Below are positions 1 through 8,345 of a stretch of DNA of 40,302 bases, in pieces. The DNA is from Pseudochelatococcus contaminans (GTDB lineage Bacteria > Pseudomonadota > Alphaproteobacteria > Rhizobiales > Beijerinckiaceae): positions 1 to 40,302 of the forward strand of contig NZ_JACICC010000015.1 in the NCBI RefSeq assembly GCF_014195635.1, in the 5' to 3' direction. Both the position numbers and the translations under genes were made by a program. The notes beneath the pieces are model-generated. The model searched no databases, was not told the origin of the DNA, and saw nothing but the letters and a program-made list of their open reading frames with translations. How positions within the stretch are numbered: position 1 is the stretch's first letter; each line of letters starts with the position of its first letter.

Positions 1-29
1 CACTCACTCAACAAAAACAAATCACCCAT
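1..29 (-). CDS. Start of probable IS5-family transposase (partial, runs off left edge)
   Basis: On the minus strand the first bases read GGAGG, five bases, then ATG and nine codons, MGDLFLLSE, before the edge. From memory this closely resembles the N-terminus of alphaproteobacterial IS5-family transposases, which often begin M(S/G)DLFLLSEAQM. The Shine-Dalgarno overlaps the stop of the methyltransferase gene just upstream. With only nine residues the family call is a recognition, not a proof. If correct, an insertion sequence closes the methyltransferase operon, and the last codons of that gene may be element DNA. Confidence 0.5.
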
Positions 30-39
30 CGCAGCCTCC

Positions 40-3000
40 TCAATGGAGACTGTGAATCACATCTAAAGCCAAATTAATAGGTCCTGAACCTAGTGTGGCA
101 ATATTTTTGGCAAGGACCGCGATCTTCTGATGATCGCCGTTGGCGGCATCGTATGCAGGCATCATTCTGTAGGGTAGCGTGTGAAGATGCCGCTCCCCGA
201 AATCGCCCTTTGGGTTAAACGCGAGGGTTGCGTTGGTGAGAGCCTCGCTGTTGAGCATGCCGACCTGGTACCAGGCCTCGTCCGCGTCCGTCACAACTTT
301 CCAGTACAGTGTCTGGTCGACGACAAGGTCCTGAGCCTGCGCAACCGGAACGCACGCCGCGCAGATGATCTTGCCGCCGGCACCGGCCAGAATGAGGTAC
401 CCGCTCATACCGAAGACTTGCTTGGAAAGCTTACCCCGCTCATCGATGCGCTGTTGGAGCGACTTGCCTTTCCCCACCGTTTTGAGCCTCTGGTTGATCG
501 CGGCGAACCGCCGTGCGGTCTGGGTAAAGCCTTGCCTGCGGATTTCGGCCTCGTCGTGAATGCTCCACGTTCCGCCCGCCGCGCGCAGCGCCGGCAGAGC
601 CAACGGCGCGCGATGGACACCGAGCACGAACGGCAGCAGATTTTCCGACTGGGCCATGTGGAAAAGAAAGCGCGGCGCAACGTGGCCGGGGAAGCGGTCT
701 GCCGCCATTTCTTTGGCTGATTTGATCGTAAATCCCCACGCGGAAGCGCGTGTCGGCGTATCGACGCGAACCTCCGCGCCCGCATTCTGGACGATGTCCA
801 CGCAGACGGCCGTGCGTGGCATAAGGTCGGCTCCTTGCTGCGGCAGGTCGCCGCCACCGCCGGCCACGGCTGAACCGCCGCCCGTTTCGAGCACCCAGGC
901 GCTGCGCGCCGAACCGATGGTGCGAACCGAAAAGCCTGCGGCGTTCAGCCCCGCGTCTGTCGCCACAAAGCCGCTAAACGTGCTTTGTGGAAGACCGGTC
1001 GTATTCGCTCTTTTGTGACCGACCAGCGCCGCGCCGGGATATTTGAAGGTTCCGGGCGCGACCTGCCAGATTTCGGCGATGTCGAACGGGACGGGGCGGT
1101 CGCTTGTCAGGAAATCATGCTGCCTGAGCCTTTCGTGGTGGGTGCCGTTCAGCACCGTGCCGGGTACAAGACAGGCGACGCAGGCATCCGGTCCCAAATA
1201 ACGGTCGATGGCATGAAGCAGGTGCATCGTGCCCAGCTCAAGATGGAGAAAGGACTGTCCTGCGGGCTGGATGCCGTAGAGTTTCGCTCGGCCTTTCAGC
1301 AAGTCCCGGTACGGGTTGTCCGCCAGCCCGCTCATGGCGAGCCATGGCGGATTGGACACAAGCCCGTTGAAGTGGCCGGTCAGGAGCCCCGGCCTGTAGG
1401 TATTGCGCAGGATGAACGCCCATATGCCGTTGCGCCCGGCAACGGCCAGTTCAGCCATGCGATGCGCCAGCGGGAACAGCGCCTCGGACAGCTGCTTGTA
1501 AAGCTCCGGCGACAACGTGATCCCGAACACGGCGATCGTGCCATCGAGAAAACTATCCGCGTCCGCCTTGCTGAAACCCGCAACGGTTCCGCGCTGCTGC
1601 GCATCGCGCGCCTCGTCATAGGCCCAGTCCACGATCTTGTCGAAAAATTCGCGGTATGCCGGCTGCACCAACGCTGTCGGCAGATGTACGGTCGTGCCGT
1701 CAAGCGATACCGGTATGGTATCGCTTTCGCCGACCAGCGGAACTGACGCCGAAACCGGTGTGACGGCGAACAGCGAGTCCGCATGATAGACCGGGATGAC
1801 GATGGGCTTCGTCGCCGCCTTGATCTCAGCCGAGAGGCTGACGACCCAGGTCGTCTTGGCGAGACTGACCGCCAGCGGGTCGATGTCGAATCCGGTCGCC
1901 ACGTCTTCAAGCTGTTCGATGGCGGAAAAGCCGAACCGGACCCGTGTGGCCTTTATGATTTCTGCGAGCATCGTACCGGACCCGCAGCACATATCAACGA
2001 TCCGGGGGCTTTCCCCGTTCGGGAGGCCGTCGATGCAACGGTCGGCAAGCAGGCGCGCGAGCCAGTGCGGGGTCCATTCCTGGCCGAGCAGCTTGCGCTG
2101 GCTGCGGCGGGCGAGCTGCGCCATAAAGCGGCCGAACAAATCCTCATCGGGATACCAGCTGAAATCGTACGCATAGAGATCCCGCTGGAGGTCGCGGGCC
2201 ACCGCGACAAGCCGGTCGATGTAGGACGGGCCGAGAAGCCAGCCGAAATAATCCTGCTCGACCACATTCTCCAGCTGGAAATTGTTGCGGAAAAATTCCC
2301 CGTTCAGGATTGTCTTCAACTCGTCGTTCGTGCTGAGCACCGCCTTGCCTGTCAGTACGTTCGCGCTCAGAAGCCGCGCGAGAAGGGTCACGTAAGCTTC
2401 ATCAACATATGCGGCGGTGCGGAAGGTGCCTGCCGGCCCTTCCAGATGATCGACGAACTGTGACCAGAGATCGGTGGCAAGGCTCGCGGACGGATCGGCT
2501 TTGCGCCCCTCGTCCACAAGCAACGACAAAGGCCCGGCGCTGCTCTTGTATGCGGCAGAGTCCATGCCAAGGTCGGAGGCGAGGAATTCGGAACGCAACG
2601 GCCGCGACTGTTCGCGCGCCAGATGCTTCTTGATAAAGCCGCCGAGCTGCTCGGCGGACAGAACGCCGTCATCGAGTAGCTTGAGTTCGTCGATAACAAC
2701 GAGCGTGATGTCGGCAGCGGTGCAGGACGATGGATCAACACCCGCTGCAAGCTTGGCATCGTAGGCGTACCATTCTACCGTGTCCGACAGTACGCCCCGG
2801 ACCGTTGAAATCGGCATGCCCGCGCGCACAAGCCCCGCCGCCTGCTCCTGCACCTGGCCGTAGCCGGTATCGCGCTTGGCTGTGTTGCGCAGGTCGGACT
2901 CGTACTCAATCGTGGTCGAACCGACCAGATTGTCGATGAACCGGGATGCGGCCTTGCCTGATCCCGTGCCCACCTTGGTATGGGCTTCCGTCCCTTCGGT

Positions 3001-3156
3001 GTAGTTGTTGATCCAGGTCTCGTGCGTGGTGTCCGGGAACATAAGCCGCAACCGTCCCACGAACTCGCTGCGCAGCACCGCCTCGACATGACTGGCATCC
3101 CGCAGCATGCGGCAGCGCGCAATAGTTTCACGAATGCGGACAATATCAGCTGTCAT
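40..3156 (-). CDS. Large class I N6-adenine DNA methyltransferase (third MTase of operon)
   Basis: A 1038-residue protein with a gamma-type amino-methyltransferase core. Motif I, VDMCCGSGTM, is at about 387-396 (S-adenosylmethionine binding). FDIDPLAV follows near 423, and the catalytic motif NPPW is at about 602-605. About 380 residues of helical, unrecognised N-terminal sequence precede the core, and about 400 residues follow, where a target-recognition domain would lie. This layout resembles Eco57I/PglX-like enzymes of restriction or BREX-type systems, but no nuclease or helicase motif was seen, so it is best called a modification subunit. Its start overlaps the preceding MTase gene by 11 bp, implying translational coupling. 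The C-terminal codons run directly into the probable IS5 element, so the native C-terminus may be lost. Confidence 0.8.
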   Translation of the reverse strand: MTADIVRIRETIARCRMLRDASHVEAVLRSEFVGRLRLMFPDTTHETWINNYTEGTEAHTKVGTGSGKAASRFIDNLVGSTTIEYESDLRNTAKRDTGYGQVQEQAAGLVRAGMPISTVRGVLSDTVEWYAYDAKLAAGVDPSSCTAADITLVVIDELKLLDDGVLSAEQLGGFIKKHLAREQSRPLRSEFLASDLGMDSAAYKSSAGPLSLLVDEGRKADPSASLATDLWSQFVDHLEGPAGTFRTAAYVDEAYVTLLARLLSANVLTGKAVLSTNDELKTILNGEFFRNNFQLENVVEQDYFGWLLGPSYIDRLVAVARDLQRDLYAYDFSWYPDEDLFGRFMAQLARRSQRKLLGQEWTPHWLARLLADRCIDGLPNGESPRIVDMCCGSGTMLAEIIKATRVRFGFSAIEQLEDVATGFDIDPLAVSLAKTTWVVSLSAEIKAATKPIVIPVYHADSLFAVTPVSASVPLVGESDTIPVSLDGTTVHLPTALVQPAYREFFDKIVDWAYDEARDAQQRGTVAGFSKADADSFLDGTIAVFGITLSPELYKQLSEALFPLAHRMAELAVAGRNGIWAFILRNTYRPGLLTGHFNGLVSNPPWLAMSGLADNPYRDLLKGRAKLYGIQPAGQSFLHLELGTMHLLHAIDRYLGPDACVACLVPGTVLNGTHHERLRQHDFLTSDRPVPFDIAEIWQVAPGTFKYPGAALVGHKRANTTGLPQSTFSGFVATDAGLNAAGFSVRTIGSARSAWVLETGGGSAVAGGGGDLPQQGADLMPRTAVCVDIVQNAGAEVRVDTPTRASAWGFTIKSAKEMAADRFPGHVAPRFLFHMAQSENLLPFVLGVHRAPLALPALRAAGGTWSIHDEAEIRRQGFTQTARRFAAINQRLKTVGKGKSLQQRIDERGKLSKQVFGMSGYLILAGAGGKIICAACVPVAQAQDLVVDQTLYWKVVTDADEAWYQVGMLNSEALTNATLAFNPKGDFGERHLHTLPYRMMPAYDAANGDHQKIAVLAKNIATLGSGPINLALDVIHSLH

Positions 3157-5272
3157 GTATGGTCCTTTGGCGGGCAGCGCACGCGGCCTCGAGGCGAGAG
3201 TCGATATGGCGCGCTACGTCTTTGAGGTCGTTTTCGTTCATACCGGGAAACGAAGCGGCCAGGATAAACATGTCGATCTGGTGCAGGGCTGACGGCACGC
3301 CCGCAGCCAGCTGCTGTCCGAGCGCGGCAAGTCTCTCGCAGTCGCGGTCCGACAAAACGGGAATGGGTATCTGACGGATGTGCGTCGCTTCGAGTTTGAG
3401 CGCGCCGCCGCCAAGCGGGGTGCCGGCGGCCTCCATCCCCGCCCGGCACCAGCTGCTGTGGAACAGGGCGTAGAGCGCATAAGCTGTCCACCGCCCTTGC
3501 TCCGCCCACAGCGTTGAGAAGTTGGCATCAATCAGGACCGGCGGCTGCGTATTTAGCGCGACGGCCGGTGTGCCGTGATTGATGCGCGGTGTAAAAATCG
3601 CAGGCAGGTGGCGCGCGGTGAAGGCCGGCAGCATGTACCAAAAGCGCGGCACGTCGCGGCCGTTCGCGGTCCGGCGGACATTGGTGCGCACGGCCGTGAG
3701 ATCGGGAATGAATTGGGCCGGCTTTTTCGGGTCCGGCGCAGTCCGGGCTGCCAGCCGCACGAATGACGCGAGCTCGGGAGGCATAACGCGGGGCGGAGAC
3801 AGGCGCCGCTTACGATAGGCCTCCGCCGCTTCTGCGACGAGCGGCTGGTCTTCCGGCAGAACCCAATCAGACAAATCAAGTGCTCGCGTGGCCGGAACGC
3901 GCCCGTCTGCAAAGGCCTGCATATCCGCCTGACGATGAAGAACGTGGCGCAGCGCCGCCACGGGAACGCGAACTTGCATGTTCTCAAAGCTGTCCGATGT
4001 TTCGACGATGACGGTCTCACCCTCTTCGTCACCGCCCATTGCCACATAGAAAAACCGGTTACAGCCCGAACGCAAGCCCTGGCTGACCCGGATACCCGCC
4101 TGTTCGAGCGTTTGGAGGTGCGCCGGCGCCGCGCCGGGCGGCAGCATGTCCCGCAATCCTTTCGGTATCGCCGCAGGCCTTGCGTCCCCGGCGGAAAATA
4201 GCGGCAGGGCATCGCGTCTGTTTTCGGCCTTTTGGAACCAGCCCTTGCGTGCAAGGCGTTGCTCCAGTGTGCGCCATTCCTCATCCAGCGCAAAGGGGCG
4301 GCGCTCAATGCCCGGCACGTCCCCGTTTGCCGCGCCCGCCCATGCCGCAAAATCCCGCTCCGGTTCCGAACCGGGAAAGGCACCGCCCACAAGCGACTCT
4401 CCGCCCGCAGCCGCCGGTGCAACTTGCAGCCAGGTTGCCGGCAAAAGCGACCGGCCTGACACGGGAGCTTGCGCCTCGTCCCAAGAAAGCCGGCGCGCGA
4501 TCACAAGATGCGTGCGCACCAGCGCATCGGAAAACCAGCCGGGCTGTGTATCCGCGACAATGTACTCAAGGCGAAACGAGCGCAGCAGCAGGTAGCGCAC
4601 GACATCGGCATAGTCGCGTGAACGCCAGGTAGCGGGAACGACAAGGGCGAGGCGACCGCCCGGCCGTGTCAACACGGCGGACAGGAGCCAGGCCGGTATG
4701 GAAAGATCGGCAAGGCCCGAATAGCCGTCAACCAGTGCCTGCCAGAGCGCGCGCTCGTCGCCAATCATGCGCGCATCAACAATCGCGGACAGGCCCCGGC
4801 GCACGTCACCGACACCGGCACCGTTCCCGTTTTGCGATTGGTATCTCACATAAGGGGGATTGGTGATGACGAGATCATAGCCGGGGGTATCTAGCGCCGC
4901 GATGGCGGCGGGGTCAAAAGCACTTCCCGTGAGAATATGGCTGCTCTCCGCAGCTTCGTCCGCCTGCAAAGCCGCCATCCTGCGACCGCAGAAGGCGGCT
5001 GTTTCGGAATCAAGCTCTATTCCGTGCAGTCGGCTGAGCCGAGTTCCCCGCGCCTGCGCCGTCAATGCTACCGCATCAAGCAGGTCACCGTGCCCGGCCA
5101 TCGGATCGATCACCGTGCGCGCGCCGGCGTCTCGCGCTAGGTGCGCGAGAAGCGCCCCCAACGGCAACCCAGTAAAGAACTGCCCCAGCCGTTTGCGCTG
5201 AGCCGGCGGCAGGCTTTCCTCAAAGGACCGCGCGGAGGACCTGATCGCGCCGACTGCGTCAGTCGCCGGCAC
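3146..5272 (-). CDS. N6-adenine DNA methyltransferase (second MTase of operon)
   Basis: A class I methyltransferase of about 708 residues. Near the N-terminus it has a GQFFTG segment, then the SAM-binding motif DPMAGHGDLLD about 30 residues later and the catalytic NPPYVRYQ motif about 80 residues further on. NPPY is typical of N6-adenine methylation. The long C-terminal half probably holds target recognition. The open frame extends to a TTG at 5332 (728 residues) with no visible Shine-Dalgarno. I chose GTG at 5272 because GGAG lies eight bases upstream and the overlap with the previous gene falls from 74 to 14 bp. Its end overlaps the next MTase by 11 bp. All four genes therefore form one tightly packed operon. 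Confidence 0.78.
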   Translation of the reverse strand: MPATDAVGAIRSSARSFEESLPPAQRKRLGQFFTGLPLGALLAHLARDAGARTVIDPMAGHGDLLDAVALTAQARGTRLSRLHGIELDSETAAFCGRRMAALQADEAAESSHILTGSAFDPAAIAALDTPGYDLVITNPPYVRYQSQNGNGAGVGDVRRGLSAIVDARMIGDERALWQALVDGYSGLADLSIPAWLLSAVLTRPGGRLALVVPATWRSRDYADVVRYLLLRSFRLEYIVADTQPGWFSDALVRTHLVIARRLSWDEAQAPVSGRSLLPATWLQVAPAAAGGESLVGGAFPGSEPERDFAAWAGAANGDVPGIERRPFALDEEWRTLEQRLARKGWFQKAENRRDALPLFSAGDARPAAIPKGLRDMLPPGAAPAHLQTLEQAGIRVSQGLRSGCNRFFYVAMGGDEEGETVIVETSDSFENMQVRVPVAALRHVLHRQADMQAFADGRVPATRALDLSDWVLPEDQPLVAEAAEAYRKRRLSPPRVMPPELASFVRLAARTAPDPKKPAQFIPDLTAVRTNVRRTANGRDVPRFWYMLPAFTARHLPAIFTPRINHGTPAVALNTQPPVLIDANFSTLWAEQGRWTAYALYALFHSSWCRAGMEAAGTPLGGGALKLEATHIRQIPIPVLSDRDCERLAALGQQLAAGVPSALHQIDMFILAASFPGMNENDLKDVARHIDSRLEAACAARQRTIHDS

Positions 5273-7172
5273 TGCATAGAACTCCGGGCAGCGGCTGTTC
5301 GGCGTACCAGCGATAGAAGACGTCCGCGTCAAGCGGGACTTGCTGATGATGGCTCAGGAAATGCGTCACAAGGCGGGAATAAAGCCTCTGCGCCGTCGCT
5401 TCGGCCGGATCATGCGCGGCGGTCGCCGCGCGGTGAAGGGCCGTTGCGACCGTCCATACACATTCGTCCGCACCGGTCCTGCTTTCGATCCGGGCCTCGG
5501 CCTTACGACGCGGCCCCAACAGGAGCACGGGATCGCCGCGCACGGCTCCTTCCGTTGTGACCTGTTTGAAGCTACCCTGCTTCTTGTCGAGAACCCCCGC
5601 ATACTCCACGTCAAAGCCCGCATCCTGGTAGGCGCGCTGCAAGGCGTTCCAGACTTCGGCGGATGCGGAATGAAACACCATCGTGGCTTTGCCGGACGGC
5701 TTCAATATCCGGCGAGCCTCGCTGAACGACCGGGTCAGCAGGTCCCGGTACTCGTCAATGGCCTTGCCCTGGTTCGGGCTAACTATGGCTTCATCTGTGC
5801 GGTCGGTGAAGGTCTTGAGCCAAGCCTCGTTTATATAACTGAGTTCGGCATAGGGTATGTTGGCTCCGAAGGGCGGGTCCGTGAATACATAGTCGATACT
5901 GCCGGACGGCAGCGCGACAGCGCAGCTAGATCCGTGGACCACTTCGACCTTACCGCTGCCGCCGTGGATTGTCTCAAACGCCTGCGCAATTGTTGTAAGC
6001 TTGCGCCGCAATCCTGCAAAAAAGTTCTTTTCTACCGGAAGGCCGCTGACATAGAGCACGCCGGGTTGGGCGCTGGTGACGACTAGGTCTTTCTGGCCGG
6101 ACTTCGCCACGACGCGCGTCATGATCGTGCCGTGCGCCGCGTTATAGCTGAGCAGCCAGAAGCGCAGCCCTTCGCGGAGCGCGCCGCTATACGATTCCAC
6201 ACGGTCCCACATGCGGGCGAAGACGATGAGATTGCGCCGCGTGTAGAAGTGATGAACGTGCGTAATGCCCTGGTGGTAGCCTTTTCGGTAGAGATCGCCC
6301 CAGGGGATCAACGCCTGCGGGACGCAGGGCGGGATCGGCTCCGCCTCAATCTTCTTGATAAGCGTCAGGTCGGCGGCCGTGGCAGGGCGCGACCAGCGTT
6401 TTTTTCCGGTCGAACCATAGACGCGGGCCATCGCGCGTCCGCGCAATGCGCGCTGCTCGCCCAGCACATCATCCTGTTCCTGCACCGTCACCCGTTGCAC
6501 ATCATCCATCGGCGCTTCATGGCGGCATTTCGGGCAGGAGAAGGTGGAAGAAATCTCCGCCGGATCGAGCGAAACGCACGCATCCCACAACGTAACAGAG
6601 CTGCGGCAACCGGGGCAGCGCAGCTTATCGCTCCAGATCAGGTGACGAAGGGAGCCTTTCGCGCCGGAGGGATCACGCGCTTCATACATCCAGCCGTCTT
6701 CGCTCTCCCCGGCCGCCAGGACATCTTCGGCGGCCTTCCTGAACGCGGCAGGATCGGGCGGATTGGTCAGGGTCCGGCCGACAAACGAGCCGAGCGCGCC
6801 CAGCTCATAGAGAACGGCATTGCGGGCACCCCACTGCACGTCAAGACCAAGGCGGATCGCTTCGGCGCGCAATTCCTCGGTTGGCCGTTCACAAAGCAGC
6901 GCGGCGAGGCCGGTCGTCCCACTGCCCCCGAACCCGTCAAACACGGTGTCGCCGGGTTTGGTATGGGCGGCGATATATAGGGCAATCGCCTCCGGGGAAA
7001 TCTTTGTCGGGTATGGAAAGGCCCCGTACAGGGCACCGGTGCGCTTTGCCGCCAGTGGCTGGCGGTATAGGGCATCCAGAGATTTGGCGGGCATAGCCGG
7101 CGCTGCCTTGCGTGGCCTGTTTGCTGTGTGAAGCATCTGTTCGTTTTCCCCCGGCATTTTCATTTGTTTCAT
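5259..7172 (-). CDS. DNA methyltransferase with zinc ribbon (first MTase of operon)
   Basis: A 637-residue protein with motif I FDGFGGSGTTG at about 78-88 and catalytic motif DPPFGANIPYAELSY at about 432. The long interval between them contains a zinc ribbon, CPGC at 186-189 and CPKC at 213-216. The DPPF signature and ribbon recall the DUF1156-like adenine-specific methylases of defence islands, though I cannot confirm that family. The ATG overlaps the stop of the upstream ribbon-helix-helix gene as ATGA, so translation is likely coupled. Three unlike methyltransferases in a row is unusual: an ordinary restriction-modification system needs one. No nuclease, ATPase or helicase is visible inside the window. 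Confidence 0.78.
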   Translation of the reverse strand: MKQMKMPGENEQMLHTANRPRKAAPAMPAKSLDALYRQPLAAKRTGALYGAFPYPTKISPEAIALYIAAHTKPGDTVFDGFGGSGTTGLAALLCERPTEELRAEAIRLGLDVQWGARNAVLYELGALGSFVGRTLTNPPDPAAFRKAAEDVLAAGESEDGWMYEARDPSGAKGSLRHLIWSDKLRCPGCRSSVTLWDACVSLDPAEISSTFSCPKCRHEAPMDDVQRVTVQEQDDVLGEQRALRGRAMARVYGSTGKKRWSRPATAADLTLIKKIEAEPIPPCVPQALIPWGDLYRKGYHQGITHVHHFYTRRNLIVFARMWDRVESYSGALREGLRFWLLSYNAAHGTIMTRVVAKSGQKDLVVTSAQPGVLYVSGLPVEKNFFAGLRRKLTTIAQAFETIHGGSGKVEVVHGSSCAVALPSGSIDYVFTDPPFGANIPYAELSYINEAWLKTFTDRTDEAIVSPNQGKAIDEYRDLLTRSFSEARRILKPSGKATMVFHSASAEVWNALQRAYQDAGFDVEYAGVLDKKQGSFKQVTTEGAVRGDPVLLLGPRRKAEARIESRTGADECVWTVATALHRAATAAHDPAEATAQRLYSRLVTHFLSHHQQVPLDADVFYRWYAEQPLPGVLCSAGD

Positions 7173-7387
7173 GTCCTCTCCGGTGCCGCTGCCCGCTTGT
7201 CCAGAGCCGGCCGCTGCACAGCCCGTGAGGGCTGCTGGTATCGCCGCAAATATTCATGGATGGCACGCCGCACGACCCAGGACACGGATACGTCGTCCTT
7301 TTCGGCGAGCGTGTTCAACGTGTCGTAGTCTCCGGGCGTGACGCTGACGGTGACACGGGGGCCGAGCTTTTTTGATCGATCACTCAT
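7169..7387 (-). CDS. Small ribbon-helix-helix (CopG/Arc-like) DNA-binding protein
   Basis: A 72-residue protein. The segment RVTVSVTPGDYDTLNTLAE followed by VSVSWVVRRAIHEYLRRY is the usual beta-strand/helix/helix pattern of ribbon-helix-helix repressors. The C-terminal 20 residues are basic and proline-rich. It is the first gene of the methyltransferase operon and its stop overlaps the next ATG (ATGA). I infer that it autoregulates the operon, comparable to a restriction-modification controller protein. No toxin partner is adjacent, so a toxin-antitoxin role is less likely. Confidence 0.75.
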   Translation of the reverse strand: MSDRSKKLGPRVTVSVTPGDYDTLNTLAEKDDVSVSWVVRRAIHEYLRRYQQPSRAVQRPALDKRAAAPERT

Positions 7388-7402
7388 GGCAGACCTGCTA
7401 AT

Positions 7403-7417
7403 GTTCTCCTATTGTTC
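7403..7417 (-). promoter_or_regulatory. Probable LexA (SOS) box, alphaproteobacterial type
   Basis: The plus strand reads GTTC TCCTATT GTTC, exactly the direct-repeat GTTC-N7-GTTC operator known for LexA in Alphaproteobacteria. It lies 16-30 bp upstream of the ribbon-helix-helix start codon and directly next to the predicted -10 element, where a repressor would block transcription. About one such 8-base match is expected by chance in a window of this size, so the promoter position is the main support. Confidence 0.5.
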
Positions 7418-7446
7418 ACCTTAGCGATAGATGATTCTAATTGCAA
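7418..7446 (-). promoter_or_regulatory. Possible promoter of the methyltransferase operon
   Basis: Read on the minus strand, TTGCAA (7441-7446), 17 bases, then TAAGGT (7418-7423) gives a weak sigma-70-like promoter. The SOS-type box lies immediately downstream. The -10 is a poor match, so this is tentative. Confidence 0.3.
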
Positions 7447-7827
7447 CACAGTGCATCACTTTGACTCACGGGCATAGGCTATTCTTCCGCGTTTTCATAA
7501 GCTTCGACCTGTCATCCCTCGAGGCCCAAGAGTCTCATACCCCTCGGCGCTCGCTCTGCCGCTTTTAACCGTCATCGACGTGGTTTGACTTGTTCTGGTC
7601 CGGCGTCTCGCGCAGGACGGCTTTCAAGAACGGCAACTCCGCCTGTCCGGATTGCTGTCGGCCGATAGCGCAGGCGGTAAGGCCTGCACATATTTGTCGG
7701 CATGCTTGCGCTTGGTCTATTCGTCTTATGCGACGTAGCCGGACGACCTTCACGTCAGCGCAAGCTGCAAGGCCGGCATAGCTATGTCATCGTCGTCGAA
7801 ACCCGCCGATTGCCAAACGAAAGATAA
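7447..7827. other. Stretch with no recognisable gene
   Basis: About 380 bp between the methyltransferase promoter and the next open frame. Short open frames of 62-63 codons exist on both strands, but none has a recognisable product, a ribosome-binding site or plausible composition. It may be a junction between the methyltransferase island and the transporter module. Confidence 0.4.
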
Positions 7828-8010
7828 AGCTTCCCCGTCGTTTCAAGAGGTTGGAAACCGTTTTTAGGATTCAAGTGGGAGGGCTATAGAGTATATGCCC
7901 ATCGGGTTCCCGCAGGGTCCGGCAAGCCGATCTATGACGACAGCCGGGCCATGCGAGATAGCGATGAGAACTATATCTACTCCATAGCCCTCCATGACCC
8001 TATAAAATAG
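7828..8010 (+). pseudogene. Unrecognised gene fragment without start codon
   Basis: An open frame after a TAA ends at TAG 8008-8010 and encodes about 60 residues, including GFKWEGYRVYAHRVPAG and DENYIYSIALHDPIK. The residue mix (aromatic and charged, few rare residues) looks like real protein, but there is no ATG, GTG or TTG in a sensible place. It is probably the 3' end of a gene whose 5' part was lost. I do not recognise the family. Confidence 0.3.
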
Positions 8011-8096
8011 GCATACGCATGAAAATCGACGGTCTTCATGGTGCGGTCTCCTTCCGTCCGGTCGGGACTCACCATGAACACTGGGGTATCGGGACT

Positions 8097-8327
8097 ATGG
8101 AAATCGACAAGGACAAAATCGACGATGCAGTCCTTGCGCTGCTCTTCCACTCACTCGGCCGGGACGGCCGGTCATGGAAGAGCTTCGATTGGGGCGCGAT
8201 GAACCGAGTGCATGAGAAGAGGTTCATCAGCAATCCGTTCGGCAAGGCGAAATCCGTCGTGTTGACCGACGAGGGAATCGAGCGGTCGGAACAGCTTTTC
8301 CGGACGCTCTTCTGCAAGCCCGAATAA
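8097..8327 (+). CDS. DUF6429 family protein
   Basis: A 76-residue protein beginning MEIDKDKIDDAVLALL, with SWKSFDWGAMNRVHEKRFI and GKAKSVVLTDEGIERSEQLF. This is the conserved pattern of the DUF6429 family, common in alphaproteobacterial mobile DNA and of unknown function. The open frame reaches back to an ATG at 8019, but the added 26 residues do not match the family and 8097 gives the usual length, so I prefer 8097. Its sequence suggests a small winged-helix fold; that is inference only. Confidence 0.7.
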   Translation: MEIDKDKIDDAVLALLFHSLGRDGRSWKSFDWGAMNRVHEKRFISNPFGKAKSVVLTDEGIERSEQLFRTLFCKPE

Positions 8328-8345
8328 GACGACCGAACTGAAGTG

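Noticed and set aside
7590-7781. 63-codon plus-strand and overlapping 62-codon minus-strand frames
   Set aside because: No ribosome-binding site and no family resemblance on either strand.
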